A stretch of DNA of 64,000 nucleotides from Euwallacea fornicatus (lineage: Eukaryota > Arthropoda > Insecta > Coleoptera > Curculionidae): the NCBI RefSeq assembly GCF_040115645.1, contig NC_089541.1, positions 4,340,001 to 4,404,000 on the forward strand. Reading direction: 5' to 3'. The position numbers and the translations under genes are program-made. Positions within the stretch are counted from its first letter, which is position 1. Every line of letters starts with the position of its first letter. Positions 24,602-39,227 of the stretch are shown in pieces. The notes beneath the pieces were generated by a model. That model did no database searches. It saw only the letters and a program-made list of their open reading frames with translations, and had not been told where the DNA came from.

Positions 24602-26859
24602 GTGAGTGATAATAGAATTTTAAGAAGTTAAAAAATTACATAGTTAGTCAAAACCTAACAGAAAAAAGCACCTGAATATTAACAAATAAAGAATGTAGTC
24701 AAAGTTTAGAGTTTGTTTGTCCAAAATATAAAGTCGTTTGTAAGTAAAGCTCTCTGCTAACGAAAAAGAGATTCAAAGTAAATTCTAAAAGACTTCATTT
24801 CCTCTTTGAATCCTAAAGATAAATAGGTAAGTACTTTTTATTAAATCCATTTTGCCTAGGCAACAATCGCACCGCAATAAAAACCAGAACCATTTTCTTA
24901 AGAGTTTTACCGCGCTTGATCAATATCTTTTCGTATTGCTATTGAATTTTGCCAAGAGGTATCAAAAAATTGTCGGGTTTCTAATTCATAAATATTCCCA
25001 CCCAATTCGAACAGGTGTAAAGTGTAACGAATAATCGAGAACATGGATTCTCTTCAATGGGATTTTAATGAGGTTCAATCAAACTACATTTTTGCTAGAG
25101 AAAGACACCTCAAATTGCTCGTATAAAAATGCTTCGTTGTTGCAGCAGAACCACTCTAGCGTCGGTGCTTTGATGTTTTTTAGCCTAGATTTTCGATCGC
25201 TTGCAATGAACATCTATCAGGCATTGTTAAAGTGACTGAACCGAATTTAAAAGAATTTGACTCTAGATTTGTCGTTTTTGATTTATTATAGATAGAGGAC
25301 CAAAAGTTCCGGATAAGTTCGTTAATAATTGAAGGAAATATTTTCCTTGTGAAAATGCTGAAACATGTCAAGTAATGATTTTAATTGCGTATTTTTTCAT
25401 CTAACAGACATGTATACGGGGTTATCCATGTAGTTTAGTTTTTCATTTTTTTTTTGTTATGGACTTTGAGAAATCCCAGGACTCATTAAGTTTTTTAAAA
25501 TTCTTAAAATTCCTTGTTTTAAAAACTTGTAACCACATTGGAGGAAAGCGCATATGCTACTGATGTTGTTACAGTGATGAAAGGAATATTTTTCGCAAAA
25601 AAGATACTAATACAAACAAATATATACTTATTGTTTCTTTTCAATTATAACTTCCTTCCTTGAAAACGCAGAGTATAAAAAAAAAAAAAACATTTTCTTT
25701 AAAAACATTTTATTGTGCGAAAGAAAATCCTGAATATCACAATTATTCGTTTTTCCACTAAGTAATTAATAAAAATCCACGGTAACACATAAAAGTCTTT
25801 CCACTTGCGTAACTGAAAATTTCAGAATTCATGGTCGAGGAAATCTGATATTATATTGCACCGGAAATTTAAAAAAATCGTATTTCTTAAAAACCATTTT
25901 CTCAAAAAATTTGTGATAATTAATCGCAAAAAAGGCAGTGTCGTCTAAGTGGGCATAGTTTCACGATTGAATCCTGAGAAACTGAATTTTTTCAGGCTTT
26001 ATCTACCTTAAATTCAATGAATTTGGAAGCCTACAGAATGATTTAATTTTCAAAATAAAACACTTCATCATTAAGTAAAACTTTATCTAAGTTAAATTAT
26101 TTTATGAGTCATTATATTATTTCGTGCATGTTTATGCCTACTTCATGGCATAAGAACTTATTAATTTTAACGTAAGGGTAAGGTGTTGACATTACTTGGC
26201 CAGTAGGTAATTAGAGTTGGTAATTACAGTAGGGATCTGATTACATGCTCTCCGTGCGCGTTAGAATAAGATTATTAGTTACGTAGTTACTAACGAATTG
26301 GACTTACTTAACAGAAGAAGAAAAAAAATCTCATATGAACTAGAAAAATAGCTCCAAATCTTTACTTATTAAAGTATAAGCTTGCTTGTTGATATCATTA
26401 TACTCCTTTTTATTACATCAATTTATAAAAATATTATTATATTAAAATTAGGTAAAGTGATGAATAGTTTTCATTTCCGAGTACCTTACGAAATCCGATA
26501 GAGGCGTAAAGAAATCCATTAGTAATGCGAAAAATGCTCCATTTCTGGAGTGTTAAGAAAACTGAGTAGCACCTCGACTAGAAACCTTCATGTCTGAAAA
26601 CAGCTGTATTAACGGGGATCATGGGTTTGAGGAGATTCTAGATTAGGCTAGGAAAATTTAATCCTAATCCTTGATAGACGGTCCATTTTTATTCCACTTC
26701 GAAAGAGAATGAAAAAATGACAAAGCGTAAAAATTTTATATTATCTTCAATATAAACAATTTTTTTAAATACAAAATATTTTGGCTTTTGTACCATTCAT
26801 TAGTAGCTCAATTGAGTTGTTAGGCAACTACCACAGTTAAAATATAAAAAAAAAGGATC
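24602..26859. other. Non-coding interval
   Basis: If the proposed exon at 24601 is real, this is intron. A TATACGGGGTTATCC string near 25416 resembles a decayed TACAGGGT transposon end. No gene recognised. Confidence 0.45.
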
Positions 26860-26870
26860 GTTTATTTCAG

Positions 26871-27900
26871 ATGCAAAGAATTGAAATTTTAATCTTTTTG
26901 GGGTACGGAGAGCGCAAAACTTTCGAAGAGGTTCGTCTCATATTTAATGAGAAATATCCAGTAGTCCAGATAGAAGAGTAGTTTTTCGGATTAATAAAAA
27001 ATTTCAACGAACTGGAAGTGTGAAAGCTGTTCTAATATGTGGAAGACTTCGAACAACAGCTGGTAACGATAAAGCACTAACCATTGTTTTATTTATTGCT
27101 GAAAACCCCATAGAGTCTACCAGGAAATTTGCCGATGAATTTTATGTTTCTGTAAAATCAGTAAGCAATCTTTTGAAATGAGAAAAATTTCATTTACACA
27201 AAATTTCCCTTACTCAAGAGTTAACGCCTGACGATTTGAATCGCAGGATGGAATTTGGTGAATTCATGCAAGAAAAAAGCATTCATGATATTAGGTTCTT
27301 TCTTAGAATTATATTTTCGTATAAAGTAACGTTTTGCTTCAATGGATCTATTCATCCGCATAATTGTCGTTACTGGTTTACAGATAATAACCATTGGATG
27401 CAGACTTTCCATACACAACGTCCGCAAAAACTCAATGTGCGGATAGTTTCATCAATCCATTTTTCACAGAGTTTACACTCAACAACGCATCATAGTTGCA
27501 CTTGTTGCAAACAAAATGATTCCATCAATCGCTGCAATCTTTTCTGGACAAAATGGGGAACAACTAGCGAAGAATATTTGTTTTCAACAAGATGGTGCAC
27601 CATTGCATTATGCTATGGCTGTGAGAGAGTATCTTGATGAGATTTACTCCTAAGAGATGAATCGGTAGAAGAGACACAATAGAATACCGCCCATCCTACG
27701 CGCCTCGATTTTGTTTGTGGGGTCAATGCAAAGGTTCTGTTTGCAAAAATATAGCCGAAAACTTAGATGATTTATGTCTTAGATTTCAAATATAATTAGA
27801 ATTAATAACAGAAGCAACACTGGATAATTGCATAAAAGAGTTCGAGGAACGACTGAGTCATTACTAAATTGCTACTGGGGCCCAATTTGAGCATTTATTG
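26871..27900 (+). pseudogene. Mariner-like transposase pseudogene, nearly full length
   Basis: Starts with MQRIEILIFLGYGER and EVRLIFNEKYP (about 26871-26970), the N-terminal helix-turn-helix region. It continues through a decayed linker and a core block with CFNGSIHPHNCRYWFTDNNHW and TFHTQRPQKLNV (about 27330-27440). Further on, in another frame, is ICFQQDGAPLHYAMAVREYL (about 27570-27640), the classical QDGAPxHY segment containing the second catalytic Asp. The end fades near 27900. Several stops and at least two frameshifts are present. No clean terminal repeats were found around it; an ACAAGCCCTGTATA near 28235 could be a right end. Confidence 0.85.
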
Positions 27901-27960
27901 TAGGAATTTCAATTTTCTATGATATAATAGGGATTTATTTTATTTTGTATCTAATAATTT

Positions 27961-29445
27961 TATTTTTTAAAGGAACTGTGTATCCAATTTTAGTTCTGAG
28001 TATACCGTTGTGTGCCTTATTGAACTACCTTACGTCTGATTGACTACAATGGGTACCTCCCTATTGGAAAATAGAATGTTAGCAGGGATAGTTGGATATG
28101 TACGAAATATTTGAATCGAAAATAACGCATTAAATAGCCGTTTTGTGAATAAAATAATATGTGTTTAAGCATTTTAAAAAATTATAAGGTTAATGATGAG
28201 TGATAAAAGTTCTGCTGTACTTTTTTACAAGCCCTGTATATCTTCTTATTTTGGTCTAGGCACGTTCAAAATAACCAAATATTCGTGCCCAACAACAAAT
28301 AATATTCGAACAACTCGCGACTAAACAACAGTTTTTTCCCAATTCTCAACAGTGAAATCAAACTGATGGCTGATAGTTATTAATTTTGTCATAGAAAATT
28401 CCCTGCACGCACATAATCGGCTCATTATATCAAATTACTCCGTGCAGCTGGAAGCAAAATCAACAAAATGTTGAATGCAGCAAGTTTTAATAGGAAAATT
28501 GACGGAAATTACCAAAGACAATGAAATGATAGTCAAGAAAAGAAAGTATTTTATTGAAGACGTTAGCACGCCATACGTATAAACTTATCGTCTAGTAAAA
28601 TTGCCGTAATTATCTTTTATCGCTAAAAGTTGCAAAATTTCACCTAGACATAGTGCAATATAGAAGTCAAATAATAGACATTCGGTCTTATGTCATTGAT
28701 TATTGCTTTCGGTGATCGTTAAGTTTATACTAAATTGCGCCAAGAATGCGACGTTGAGTGCCAATTCCAGAAGGTGAAATGTATTTTTTTTTAACGTGGA
28801 TTAAAATTGATATTTATGAGATTTATATGGAAAACAATTCGTGGAAACCGTCGCAAAAAAAATACAGTCGCTTAGCACATATTTGTGTTTTTTCAAATCC
28901 TTAATTAGACTTGCAAATCATGCTTTTTAAAATTTTTCGAGCAAAACGAAAGGAGAAAACGAATGAGAATTTCATTAACTTTATAAACGGTTTATTAATC
29001 TGGCAGCACAAAATTATGCAATAACAATACAGTAATAATAAATGCAAATCTTCCAAATTGGTGAATATTAATTTCGCCTAATTGTCGGCCTACAAAATCT
29101 CCTACAAGAAAAATACAGTTTTTGAAGAAAGTAGAGTATAGTGCGACCAAAAGCAGTAACGCCGCGATTTCAATTGCTACCCACTTGCAACAGCGAATAT
29201 ATTAATAGATTTATGAACTTTTCCTTTTAGTCTGTTCTCAACCAAAATTTCTCTACAATAGAATACCAGTTCCCAACGATGAGCTTCTGTTTTAGATAGT
29301 TTTTAATGTATTCAACAGATTTTACTGAACTTCAAAACACGATATTAATGAATTTCTTTAAACGTAACTGCACGAAGGGGATCCACATTAATTTATGTCT
29401 AAGAAAAGTGAAAATCTCGGTGTCAATGCCTTACATATATCAGTA
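27961..29445. other. Non-coding interval
   Basis: No gene recognised. Includes the possible transposon end near 28235. Confidence 0.45.
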
Positions 29446-29999
29446 TAAAGGGTGATTCTTTAACAATGGGACAACCGAAAGCTGGGGGATACTGCAAGTC
29501 AAATTGTGACGATTGGAGAAAATATGCCTTATCCGAAAGTTGATAGTTTCTGATAGAGATGGTGTTTAAAATTAAAATTTTAATAAATTGTTTGCCATTA
29601 TTCTGAAAATAAATAGGCAAAACACTTAAAGATCTGTTAAACTAAGTTTTTTCAGGTGCCGAATTTTGCAATTTTCTCATTACTAATAGATTATTATAAA
29701 TTATCAAATTTGAAAATGGTGTTCGTTAAATAGATTTTTTTCTCGAAAACAGATCGAAATATTGAAATAGAACGAGAATGCATAATCAGTGGAAAAATGA
29801 TTGCTCTTACAGATTTTGAATCAAATTTCATGTCAGACATACAGGATAAAAAGTTATTAACTGTGAATTCTGTAAAATTAACCGTAACTGGCACTTTTTA
29901 TTAGCAACGCAGAAATTGCAAAACGTATCTTATTTATCACCATTTGAGTTGTCCTATTTCCAGCTTTCAGTTGCCCCGTTGTTAGTGAATCACCCTGTA
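29446..29999. mobile_element. MITE with short inverted ends, ~554 bp
   Basis: Left end AAGGGTGATTCTTTAACAA...GGACAACCGAAAGCTGG; the inverse of the right end reads TACAGGGTGATTCACTAACAA...GGGCAACTGAAAGCTGG. The matching ends cover about 50-60 bp, and the interior is non-coding and not palindromic. The ends resemble those of the hairpin at 16760 (TACAGGGTGATTCTTAAC), suggesting the same mobilising family. Confidence 0.8.
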
Positions 30000-32900
30000 G
30001 ATGATCATGTCAAAGTCCTATAGAATTATCGTCTTGATTACGATTCTTCAGTAAATAATGTGGATGAAAATTCATGTTTTTGTTTCGTTCATGATACGTA
30101 ATATACATGTGAGAAAATGGAACATTGCAGAAAGGATCGTTTAAAGATGTTCCGTGTCAGTCGCATATGACGTTAGGAATTGAGAGTTTACTTTCTCGAG
30201 ATTTTAAAGTAGACTTGGAGTTTTTAGATTTTAGAAAAATTGATGAATCAAAAGATGATAATTGGTTTTAAAGCTAAGTTGCGACTTTCTTTAAAATAGA
30301 TTTCTGAAGAATGTTTTTCTATTTTAAGGTAACAGTCTAATATATCACTTAAGATATCAGTGTATTCTGGAAGTTCCAGTAAAAAATCAACTGTGCAGCT
30401 ATCCCTCATGCGAAATTATACGTTTTAAATATCATATGAAATATAAAATAAAGTTCCGAAATTTGAAAAAAAAAATCAAAATAGCAACAATAAATTAAGC
30501 ACTCAACATTATTCGAAAACCAAAAACTGTTTTTCTTCCGTACTAGTTTCGGTTTGTTATTTATGAAGAAAACTTTAAATCCATATCATTATTCTGAATT
30601 GATTAAGCCAAATGTGAAATTTTTCATATTTGAAACTTTTTAAAATCCTTCATTTTAGTCTTTTTAATCTCCTTCCCTTTTTTAAACTTTTAACATAAGA
30701 GTTCAATCAAGATTACACCCTGCTTTTGTTTTTAGTAAAACTTCCCTTTCTTAATAAATAACAATTCGGTAGACATATATGTGCATTTATGTATGTTCTT
30801 CAATTTAAGAATTTTTTTTTATACCACATATGAAGCAATCATATTAAGCAGTTTTTGCTTGTTATTCAGTTATCGGTGACATATACAATTTTAAAAAAGT
30901 ACTATAAAACACGGACTTGTAATTTTTCTCGTAAAATTACTAGCTTCTTACATAATATTTCGGAATTAAAAATTAAAGCTTGACAATAATGGTTACAATA
31001 ATTTCAAATTGAGGAAGTTATAGCAGCTCGAAATGAGTTTTCTATTGTCATTATTACTCTTCTTATAACCAATTTATCATTTCCTTAAAATTAAATTTAA
31101 AAATATAATAGTCAGTTTCATTAATATGGCTTTATGATAACAATTTGTGGAATCATGCTAGGAAATCTAATTATCTTATGACAAGATAAACTTGTTTCAG
31201 AGCAAAATCAATGCTTCCATTTCTGAGAATAGGCGTAATTACCTTAAAAGTGAAAAAATCGGGAATAACCATTTGGAGAAAAATTTGTTTGATCATCATC
31301 ACAATTAATTCATAGTGCTTTGCAAAACCTGGTTCAATTTTCACAAAAAAAGAAAGGTCGTAAAAATCGTGAAGACAAAAAATCAATTGTGGTCAATCTA
31401 ATGATAACTTATTATGCGTTTTATTTTACAATAATTTTTTTATTAGATTGAAGAATTATGCATGGATAACTTGAACTTATATTCGAACTTCATAATTTCA
31501 TAACTGATAATTTGTAACGCTTCCTTAGTCTCTGGAACTAAATTAATGGGAACAATGTAAAAAGCAGATAAAAATTGAAAAAACAATATTATGCTCGTCA
31601 AAACTTAACTACATTTGATTTTAATTATGGATATTGATCACAGATGCTTGAAGGTATATGGATTCTTCAAAAACATCACGTGATTCTTTTAAATGTATCG
31701 ATTCAAAACTGAGGTTCATATCAAACCATCACCCTTTATGCTCTAGGAAGTATCTGGAATCATTAACGCTTTGATTAGCATTCTAAGGGATTTTTAACTT
31801 CGTTTCAATTCCTCCATACACTTACATTGTCAGAAGGTTGAAATACGAATCAACAAATGAACTTTTTGAAATTTCAATTTGCAGATTGCTATCAAAATTT
31901 ATGGGAAATGTAGAAAAAGCTGTGGTATGTGGTCATGTAAAACTTGTACCATAGAGCCAATAATGAATTTGAAGATATGCGAACCAAAACATCAATCACT
32001 TAGAAATTCGTATTTTCGCCATTTTTCTAGATCCAGAAACTTATCAATTCATGAATTGCCTTGAACGAATGTTAGACAGCTGAAATTTCCCTTTTATAAA
32101 AAAATTATATAATTGATACAAAAAATGGGTCAGAAAATGACAATGAGCATCTAATATTACCTAAAAAAATTATTCCTGATATTTGTCAAACAAAGTAACA
32201 ATTTAAAGGTAAAAATAACGCAGAAATGGTTGGAGAATAAAGTGACAAACAGTGATATTTAAAACACGAACGCATTCTCACGATGATTATACACCATTCT
32301 TCATTTGAAATGTAATGGGTCATCGGAAACAGAAAATCTTGCGAAGATTGTGTTTTGAGATTTCCCATAAAAGAGGAGCAAATCAATTTGAAATCAAAAC
32401 GAAACTGACAATAATAGTTAAGTAATGAGATTTGAATTAATGTAATTCTTGTTCTTGTCGTAAGGACAAAGCTTTACCACACTGAAGGTCGTAGGTCTGA
32501 ATATACTCTAAAAATTGGACGTGGTGCAAATAGTATCATGGTCATCAGACCACAGAACAATAAAGAACTTACTCATCATTTGCTTGATATGAATTATATG
32601 CAACTTGTGGCGTGTATATGGATAATGGCACTAGCCTTGCCATGGAGAGAATAATAAATAAAGTTAATTTATATTGTTGCTCAAGTTGACTGAATATTTA
32701 CAGCAATTGAGAACGTTCGGAACATTGTTAAATATTCGAAAGAAAGCTCAGCTATCGCGCGCTCCCTTTAGAGTTCGATAGCAATTTTTATCACACAGGG
32801 AAAAAATTCGTTTCTACTAAAGTGCAATGCTTTTCTTAACAAACTCAGACATGCACAAGACCATGTGCAAAATGTGGAAGCACACCATTCTGCACGTACC

Positions 32901-33628
32901 ATAATAATAAATCACTGGCAAAGTGGCATGTAAAACCAATTCAAGAGAAAGAGAACTGGGTGAATAAACTTTGAAAATTATTATTATTGACAACAGGAAA
33001 CCATACCAATTTTAGAACAATTTATTTAATATGTTAACCCTAAGTTAGTTGGAACGCGTCACGTAAAGAGTAACCGCTTAACAGTACACTCAACACTAAA
33101 CGGAAGAGTGCAATAATGTAAAGTAGATTAATGAATCTAAAACGGAAGAAATAACGCAATGGATGATAAGTTCCTTATATCTATGAGTGCACTTTGTTAG
33201 CTAATGTGTCGCGGTTTGATTTAGGTGCAGTGGCCTCTTTGGGCAATCATTAATGCTAAAAAAATTCCTCGGACATTCCGTAAAGCAATTCTGTGTAATA
33301 ACAAAGTTGTGATAAGCAGAATCAATTACAACATCCAATGAAAACCTTTAAAATAATTAATCATAAAATTTGCACCTTTGGAATTTGCAAGAAGTACCTA
33401 CCACTAAGGAGAAATGTAACGAACTAAATGAGTCTCGGAGCTTTTTATGGGATAATATGTAGAATTTTTCGAGAAAATTTTAAATTTAAAATATTAACGT
33501 AAAAATTCATAAATTTCAAAATGGTGAATTTTTATAAAAGTGACAAGGGACATTTACAACTTGCAGATGAGGGAAGATCGTCTTGTGCCCAAAACAATTC
33601 TTCAAAGTTTAAGCTGCGTGGAGGAGTG
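30000..33628. other. Gene-free interval, 3.6 kb
   Basis: Only short AT-rich frames without recognisable domains (for example 31171-31386 and 32186-32386 on the - strand). No repeats seen. Confidence 0.5.
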
Positions 33629-34358
33629 TACAGCGTGTCCAGTTTTCGACAGTTTTGCAGGGTATCTCCTTTATTATTGCAATTCGAGGGTTGGAGTTCT
33701 CCTCCAGGTGCAAACCTCTCTCACTTTTTTGTAAAAAAAACAATGCCGCAGACAGATTTATCATTTGAGTCAGTTTGAGAGAGGTCGAATAGTGGGTTTT
33801 CGAGAGGCCGGTCGGTCATTTAGGGAAATCGCCACTAGAAAGAAATGTGGTGTAAACACTATAGTGAGATGTGGTCAGGCATGATCCCAAAAAGAGCAAA
33901 CAGGCTTGTTAAAAATGTAAATTCTAGCCTTCAATTTGTAACAAAGTGTCGACTATTATAAATTTCTGGAAGGCTTTTAGTGAGCAAAGTGTAACTACAA
34001 ATTATACAGAGCGTCCCATTTAAGAAATCTCAACCTTGGTAATTTATTGAAACGTTGGGGTACCTGAGAAAAAATTGAGTACGTCACTGGATACTGCATA
34101 GTCATATGTGTAAGATTCCGTTTTTACCCAGTTCGATAATTTATAATATAACTAAATTACAAGAGGTGTTTGAAAATGCAGAATTTTCAATTTCGCTCTC
34201 TATTTCAAAATTACACAGGGTCATGATAAATCTGTCTGCGGCATTGTTTGTTTTACAAAAAAGTGAGACAAGTTTGCACCTGGAGGAGAACCCTAACCCT
34301 CGAATTGCAATAATAAAGGAGATACCCTGCAAAAGTGTCGAAAATTGGACACCCTGTA
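33629..34358 (+). mobile_element. Rearranged Tc1-like element with transposase N-terminus
   Basis: Inverted arms of about 140 bp bound the unit: TACAGCGTGTCCAGTTTTCG at 33629 and the inverse of TACAGGGTGTCCAATTTTCG ending at 34358. The arms share GTTTTGCAGGGTATCTCC and GCCGCAGACAGATTTATCA. Between them, 33764-33880 encodes SQFERGRIVGFREAGRSFRE and IATRKKCGVNTIVRC, the helix-turn-helix of Tc1-like transposases, ending in a stop. The catalytic domain is absent. A second terminus-like string, TATACAGAGCGTCCC near 34007, suggests another insertion inside. Confidence 0.82.
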
Positions 34359-37300
34359 GGTTTAAGTAGGGGATGCGTTTATCGTCGTTCTAACCAGAAA
34401 AATGCATAAAGTTATTCTTGAAGTTAAATTTCGCTCTTAATACCCTTTAAACCGACGTGAGTAATCAAAGCTACCGCATTTGGCCGGCATTTTCACTATT
34501 ACAAGAATTCAAAAGTCTGTTCTAGATATTCAACCGAATGGTCGTTCATTTTCTGACGCAACAGATTGGTTTTAACCTTAATTCGGTTTCACTAATAAAA
34601 AGTTCCATAAACAAAACGATCAGCTATATTATGTAAGCACCACCTTTAATTTTGCAGGTCAATTTCGGCTAAGAAACGTACTGAATCGTGCTCTGAATCA
34701 GTGATTAGGAATTTGTCATTAAAACTGCAATTATCACCGTTGGAAAATATATTGTAAAATAGTAGTTAAGAAACTATTACTTCAATTCTCATGAATTTTG
34801 GAAATTCCTTTTCATTATGCCTACCTAGCTGGTGATTTATCCTATGTAGTATATCCATAAATTAAAATCGGACAAAAAAATCTCAACATCTGAAAAACCT
34901 TTTTTTCTATAAGGGTGGGAACTTCGGAGAAATCTACCTGCCCGTAATGCCCTTAAATCTTTTGTTACGAAAACGTCTTTTGGTTTGCCAGCAGGTGCAG
35001 AGAGGGTTGATTGAAAACCATCCTCCGTCTAGTTTTATATTATAGATTTTTAAATCGGAGCTTTTGTGTGTTCCTTTATGGTACCGACTTCTGAATCTTT
35101 AGGCGTATTCCAATTGAGGAAACATTTCTTGACGAAATTTGCACTTCTCTTCGCTCACTTTCTGAGTTAACGCTGAAACTTAATCTGTAAATGAAAGGGA
35201 ATAATTAATCATACAAGTATAATTTTATTGATTTTCAATTTACCACTGTCGTTACTTTGATACCTGCAGATGCAATAAGTAGCAATCTATAAATCACTTC
35301 TCTGTAATTAGCCACCATTGCCATTGATTTAATTGGTATAATAACAAAAGTAGAACTGCAAATAGAGAGTAATTTGAAATTGTATAGATGAATTAGCATG
35401 CCTAATGTGTCACTTGAGAGTAAATTTGAAGCAGTATAAACAGATACTTCTCAATCAAGATTTTCATTTTTTTCAAAATTTTGGAAATGTTTCTCTGTAC
35501 CACTCTCCGCTTAGCCGATTTCCATACAAAGAAAAAGTTGTTTTGCACTGATCGATTTTCGTCTCGGTAAACTCATTAAAATAGATTCTGTTTTTCATCA
35601 GAATGGACTCTTGTAATATTTTTTTAATGGAGAAGTTCCTCTGGATTTTTTATTTTTTCTGAGTTTTGATGTACCTTGTATCTAGTATCCAGACTATTTG
35701 CTCAGTTTGTATTATTATTTTTCCATAGTAAAAGTCTTTTTTATTGTTTTTAAAATTTTGAATTGTTACGAGTATAAGTTCAGTCGGAACCTCTCGTTCA
35801 GGATTCTTCTCCTTCTTTTTCAGAGAAAGCACTTTCCAAGTGATCGAATTCCCTCATAGTTGTTCCATTTGAATGGAAACTTCTCACCCTTTTCTAACGG
35901 AAAAGGATAACTTATACAGAGTTTTTTCAGTTTTGCAATATTTTAGGAAAGTTTCATATTGCCTAACCAGATAGCTTGCATGATAAATCTTTCTTCTTCT
36001 TCTTCTTTTTAATATTTTAATTCAAAGCTTTTTATTTTTCTAAAATGTCAATAAAGCTTTATATTTCGTCTTTAAACCTGTCTTTGATCAGTTTCTTTAA
36101 AAAAATTACTGTTCACTTGACTAATGTTGTATGGTACCAATAAATATTCTTAACGTGTTTGTTTGCAACATTTTTTTTTCTGGAAATGACTAGAGAACTA
36201 TCAGAACACTCACAGCGCCAATTAAAAGTTTATTGTGGTACCAATTATGGATGAAAAGTAAAAAAGAAGACTTAATTGGTAACAGCTACAAGAAAGACTG
36301 TAAGTCTAAGAACATCAACTGACACGACTGGTTCTAAAAAGTAGAAAGTAGTACTTAAGTACCGTTAGGATACCGACAAATCCATAAAGTTATATTACGG
36401 AATTTGTAAAAACTATTCCCTTCATAAATACTAAAGAAAAAATCGTAAGAATTCGGTCTTTCTTGAATGATACAATAGCTTTTACAAATTGGGTATAATA
36501 AAAAGACTACGTGCACCTTACAAATAAAATCTGGCACATAACGTGTGAAAAACGAGACCTTTAATGGAAGAACTACTATACAAGAAATTACGGACACATC
36601 ACAAATAATATACGGACACGTAATGTAAAATTTACGAGAACATATTAAAAAGAACCACAAGCAAGTAACGGAAAGTATACCGTTATAATCCTTATTGAAT
36701 TACGTTTCATTTCGTATACGATAATAAGTATTTTTCCATTTGAAAATTAAAAGTTAGTAGGGGTAGCTGAAAATTATACGTGTTTATGCATTTTTTTTTA
36801 AATATCGGATTTACGAAAATTATAAACGTGTTGCAATACATTTTACAAGTGCTGTATATATGCACACGTAGAAAAATCTATAAAATTTAATAGAAAAATT
36901 ACTAGGAACGTCTTCAAAAGATTTGTTGTGATAGCGCTTTTCTGTAGCACCCTCACAGAAACTTTTCTTCTTCCTCTTTCCCCATCTCATAATGTGTACA
37001 CGTTGTTTCTGAACATCTTGTATAGAAACTCACTACGAGATATCTTAAATTTTCTTGCTTGGTTGAACGTTTCAAAAAGCTGTATTTTAGATAGTGTTTA
37101 AGTTGCATCCTTTCAATATCAATACAATGTGTGTAAATAACTTGGTGATTTGCATGTCAGATTCAGATCAACTGAAGCGGAAGTGAAAAACCTTTCAAGG
37201 CTTTTAATTTAATTATCTGTGATTATAATTAATATAAATAAAATAAGTTCGATAGTAGAATACGTTAAAAGTAATCAGTCAAAGCTTTTGCCAATCAAAT

Positions 37301-39227
37301 CCACATTAAGATGGCAGGTTTCCTTAAAAAAATGTTGATTTGAAGGTAATTAAGTGAAAGGAATATTACCACAAAAACTCTGTGGTCTGAAACAATGTTG
37401 AAGCTTTTATGGCCACAATCATACCACCTAAAATTATACACTACCTAAATTGAAATTTTCACATGACTTGTAAAATTTTCCTCCATGGCTGACGTCAGAT
37501 ACGTTAGAATGTTCATACATTTCTATTAATTGACATTATATACTTTTTTCAAGAAACCGCTTTGTGCTTGGTCACGCCACCCAAGCCCAAAGCAAACCCG
37601 CCTTTAGTGGTCGATTTGCATTATCCAATAAATCAGCACTTAAGAAGGAGAAGGTGAATGTGGTTCATATTTCGATTAGAGTGGTGCAACGATGGTGGTC
37701 AAATTTTACCACTTTTATTACTCATGAATTATGACAGAGTGGTGCAAATGCGATGGGATTTAGGTTTTTGTCAAAATATCCTAAAAGGAAATATTATCAC
37801 CCTCCTAATAGGATATATGAAAAAAAGGAATATACGTTTTCTCAGCTCTATTTTAAACTAACACTGATTAGTGCAAACCGCATTCTTCAAGGGTTTTTAG
37901 TTTCCTCGCTTCGGGTGTTTCTAAAAGCTTTTGATTCGTAGAAAATCCCGGATTGCTTGACAACCCGAGGTTGAATCAAGAAATTGTTAATACTTTTTGA
38001 GGCATGTTTTTTTATTAGATTTGATTTCTAGACAAATTAAATCTACAGGGTCCTTCCTTTTCGTGATTTTACAACTATAACTCGCTTTTCTTTTTAAATA
38101 GGTCATCTTGTAAGTTTTAATCGTATTGGCATGCTGCAAGTTAAATAGCTCCAAAGTTAAAAAAAATGTTTCTATGCAGCTACTAGAAAAACCGGGCATA
38201 GTTTCTGTAGAGTTTAAACAAATGTATGTGAATTAGCAGTGAAGAACTGAATCTACAGAGTAGGGTGATAAATACATAGTCACAGGACAAAAAAAATATT
38301 GAATTTTTTTATCTTTTTTTATAATCCTACATATTATGTCAAAGTATCGGACTCTCCCACGAATGATAAACTTCCAGAAACCTCCCGAAGAAACGACTGA
38401 GGAATGTGGTGCCGATATCTTGAGGTCTGGTACGAACAGCAACTTTTGCAAAAAGCTCCTCCATATATTTGAAAGAGGCCTAACTGTTGCCGAATGTAGA
38501 GCATCCTGTACATTGCGTCAGTTTCTCCCTTAATTAAATTTGTATCTCATTATCAAACCCTAGCCAGTTCCTAAACAACAGCATCGTATGGTAAACGTAT
38601 TGGTTAATGCCGATATTAAGAATATTATCGTGGGAGTCGGAAAGCCCAACTATCACACATTATTATACTGCACTTAGAAGAAAAAACTGTAAATAATATT
38701 GTAATTGTACCTATAGTTACCTTGAGTAATAACTCTTTTTTTGCTCCAATAGTATCCAGTACCAATCTCTTTGACCGGATTTAGCAACCTACGTTCCATT
38801 TACCTGAGCTGTAGGTGAAGGGAAAGTAAAATGTTGTTGACAAAGTTACGATTTTAGCCGTAAATTTTAGAATAATTGCCCGTATATATTTATATAGAAC
38901 ATTTATTTGCTTTTGAGGGTCGAATCTTCAAGTATTTAATGTAACAATACGCACAACTAGTAAATAGTTTCATTACGTAATACCGATGACGTAAAAGAGG
39001 GCGCAGCCAACTATAGCCAACATTCTAGCAAAATGGGTTTGAACCATTTTTTAGACCCTTATATATTTATTCCCTCGTGATTTCATTTTATTGTCAGAAA
39101 TGTACAAGATATTAGAGCTTATGATGTATTCCTCTATTCTTTACTTCACCTTTATATACAGTGTTTTACTTATTAAGACATGCTGCATATTATGTTTTAA
39201 AAATAAAGCTTTTTTGCTAGTTTTATA
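34359..39227. other. Gene-poor interval, 4.9 kb
   Basis: No gene recognised. A CTACAGGGTCCTTCC string near 38043 resembles a transposon terminus. A short CTT run lies near 35993. The frames at 37658-37941 (+) and 38233-38533 (both strands) show no domains. Confidence 0.45.

Noticed and set aside
33521..33778. Overlapping Cys/Ser-rich frames that looked like a small secreted peptide
   Set aside because: They lie in the inverted arm of the Tc1-like element and recur inverted at 34220-34358.
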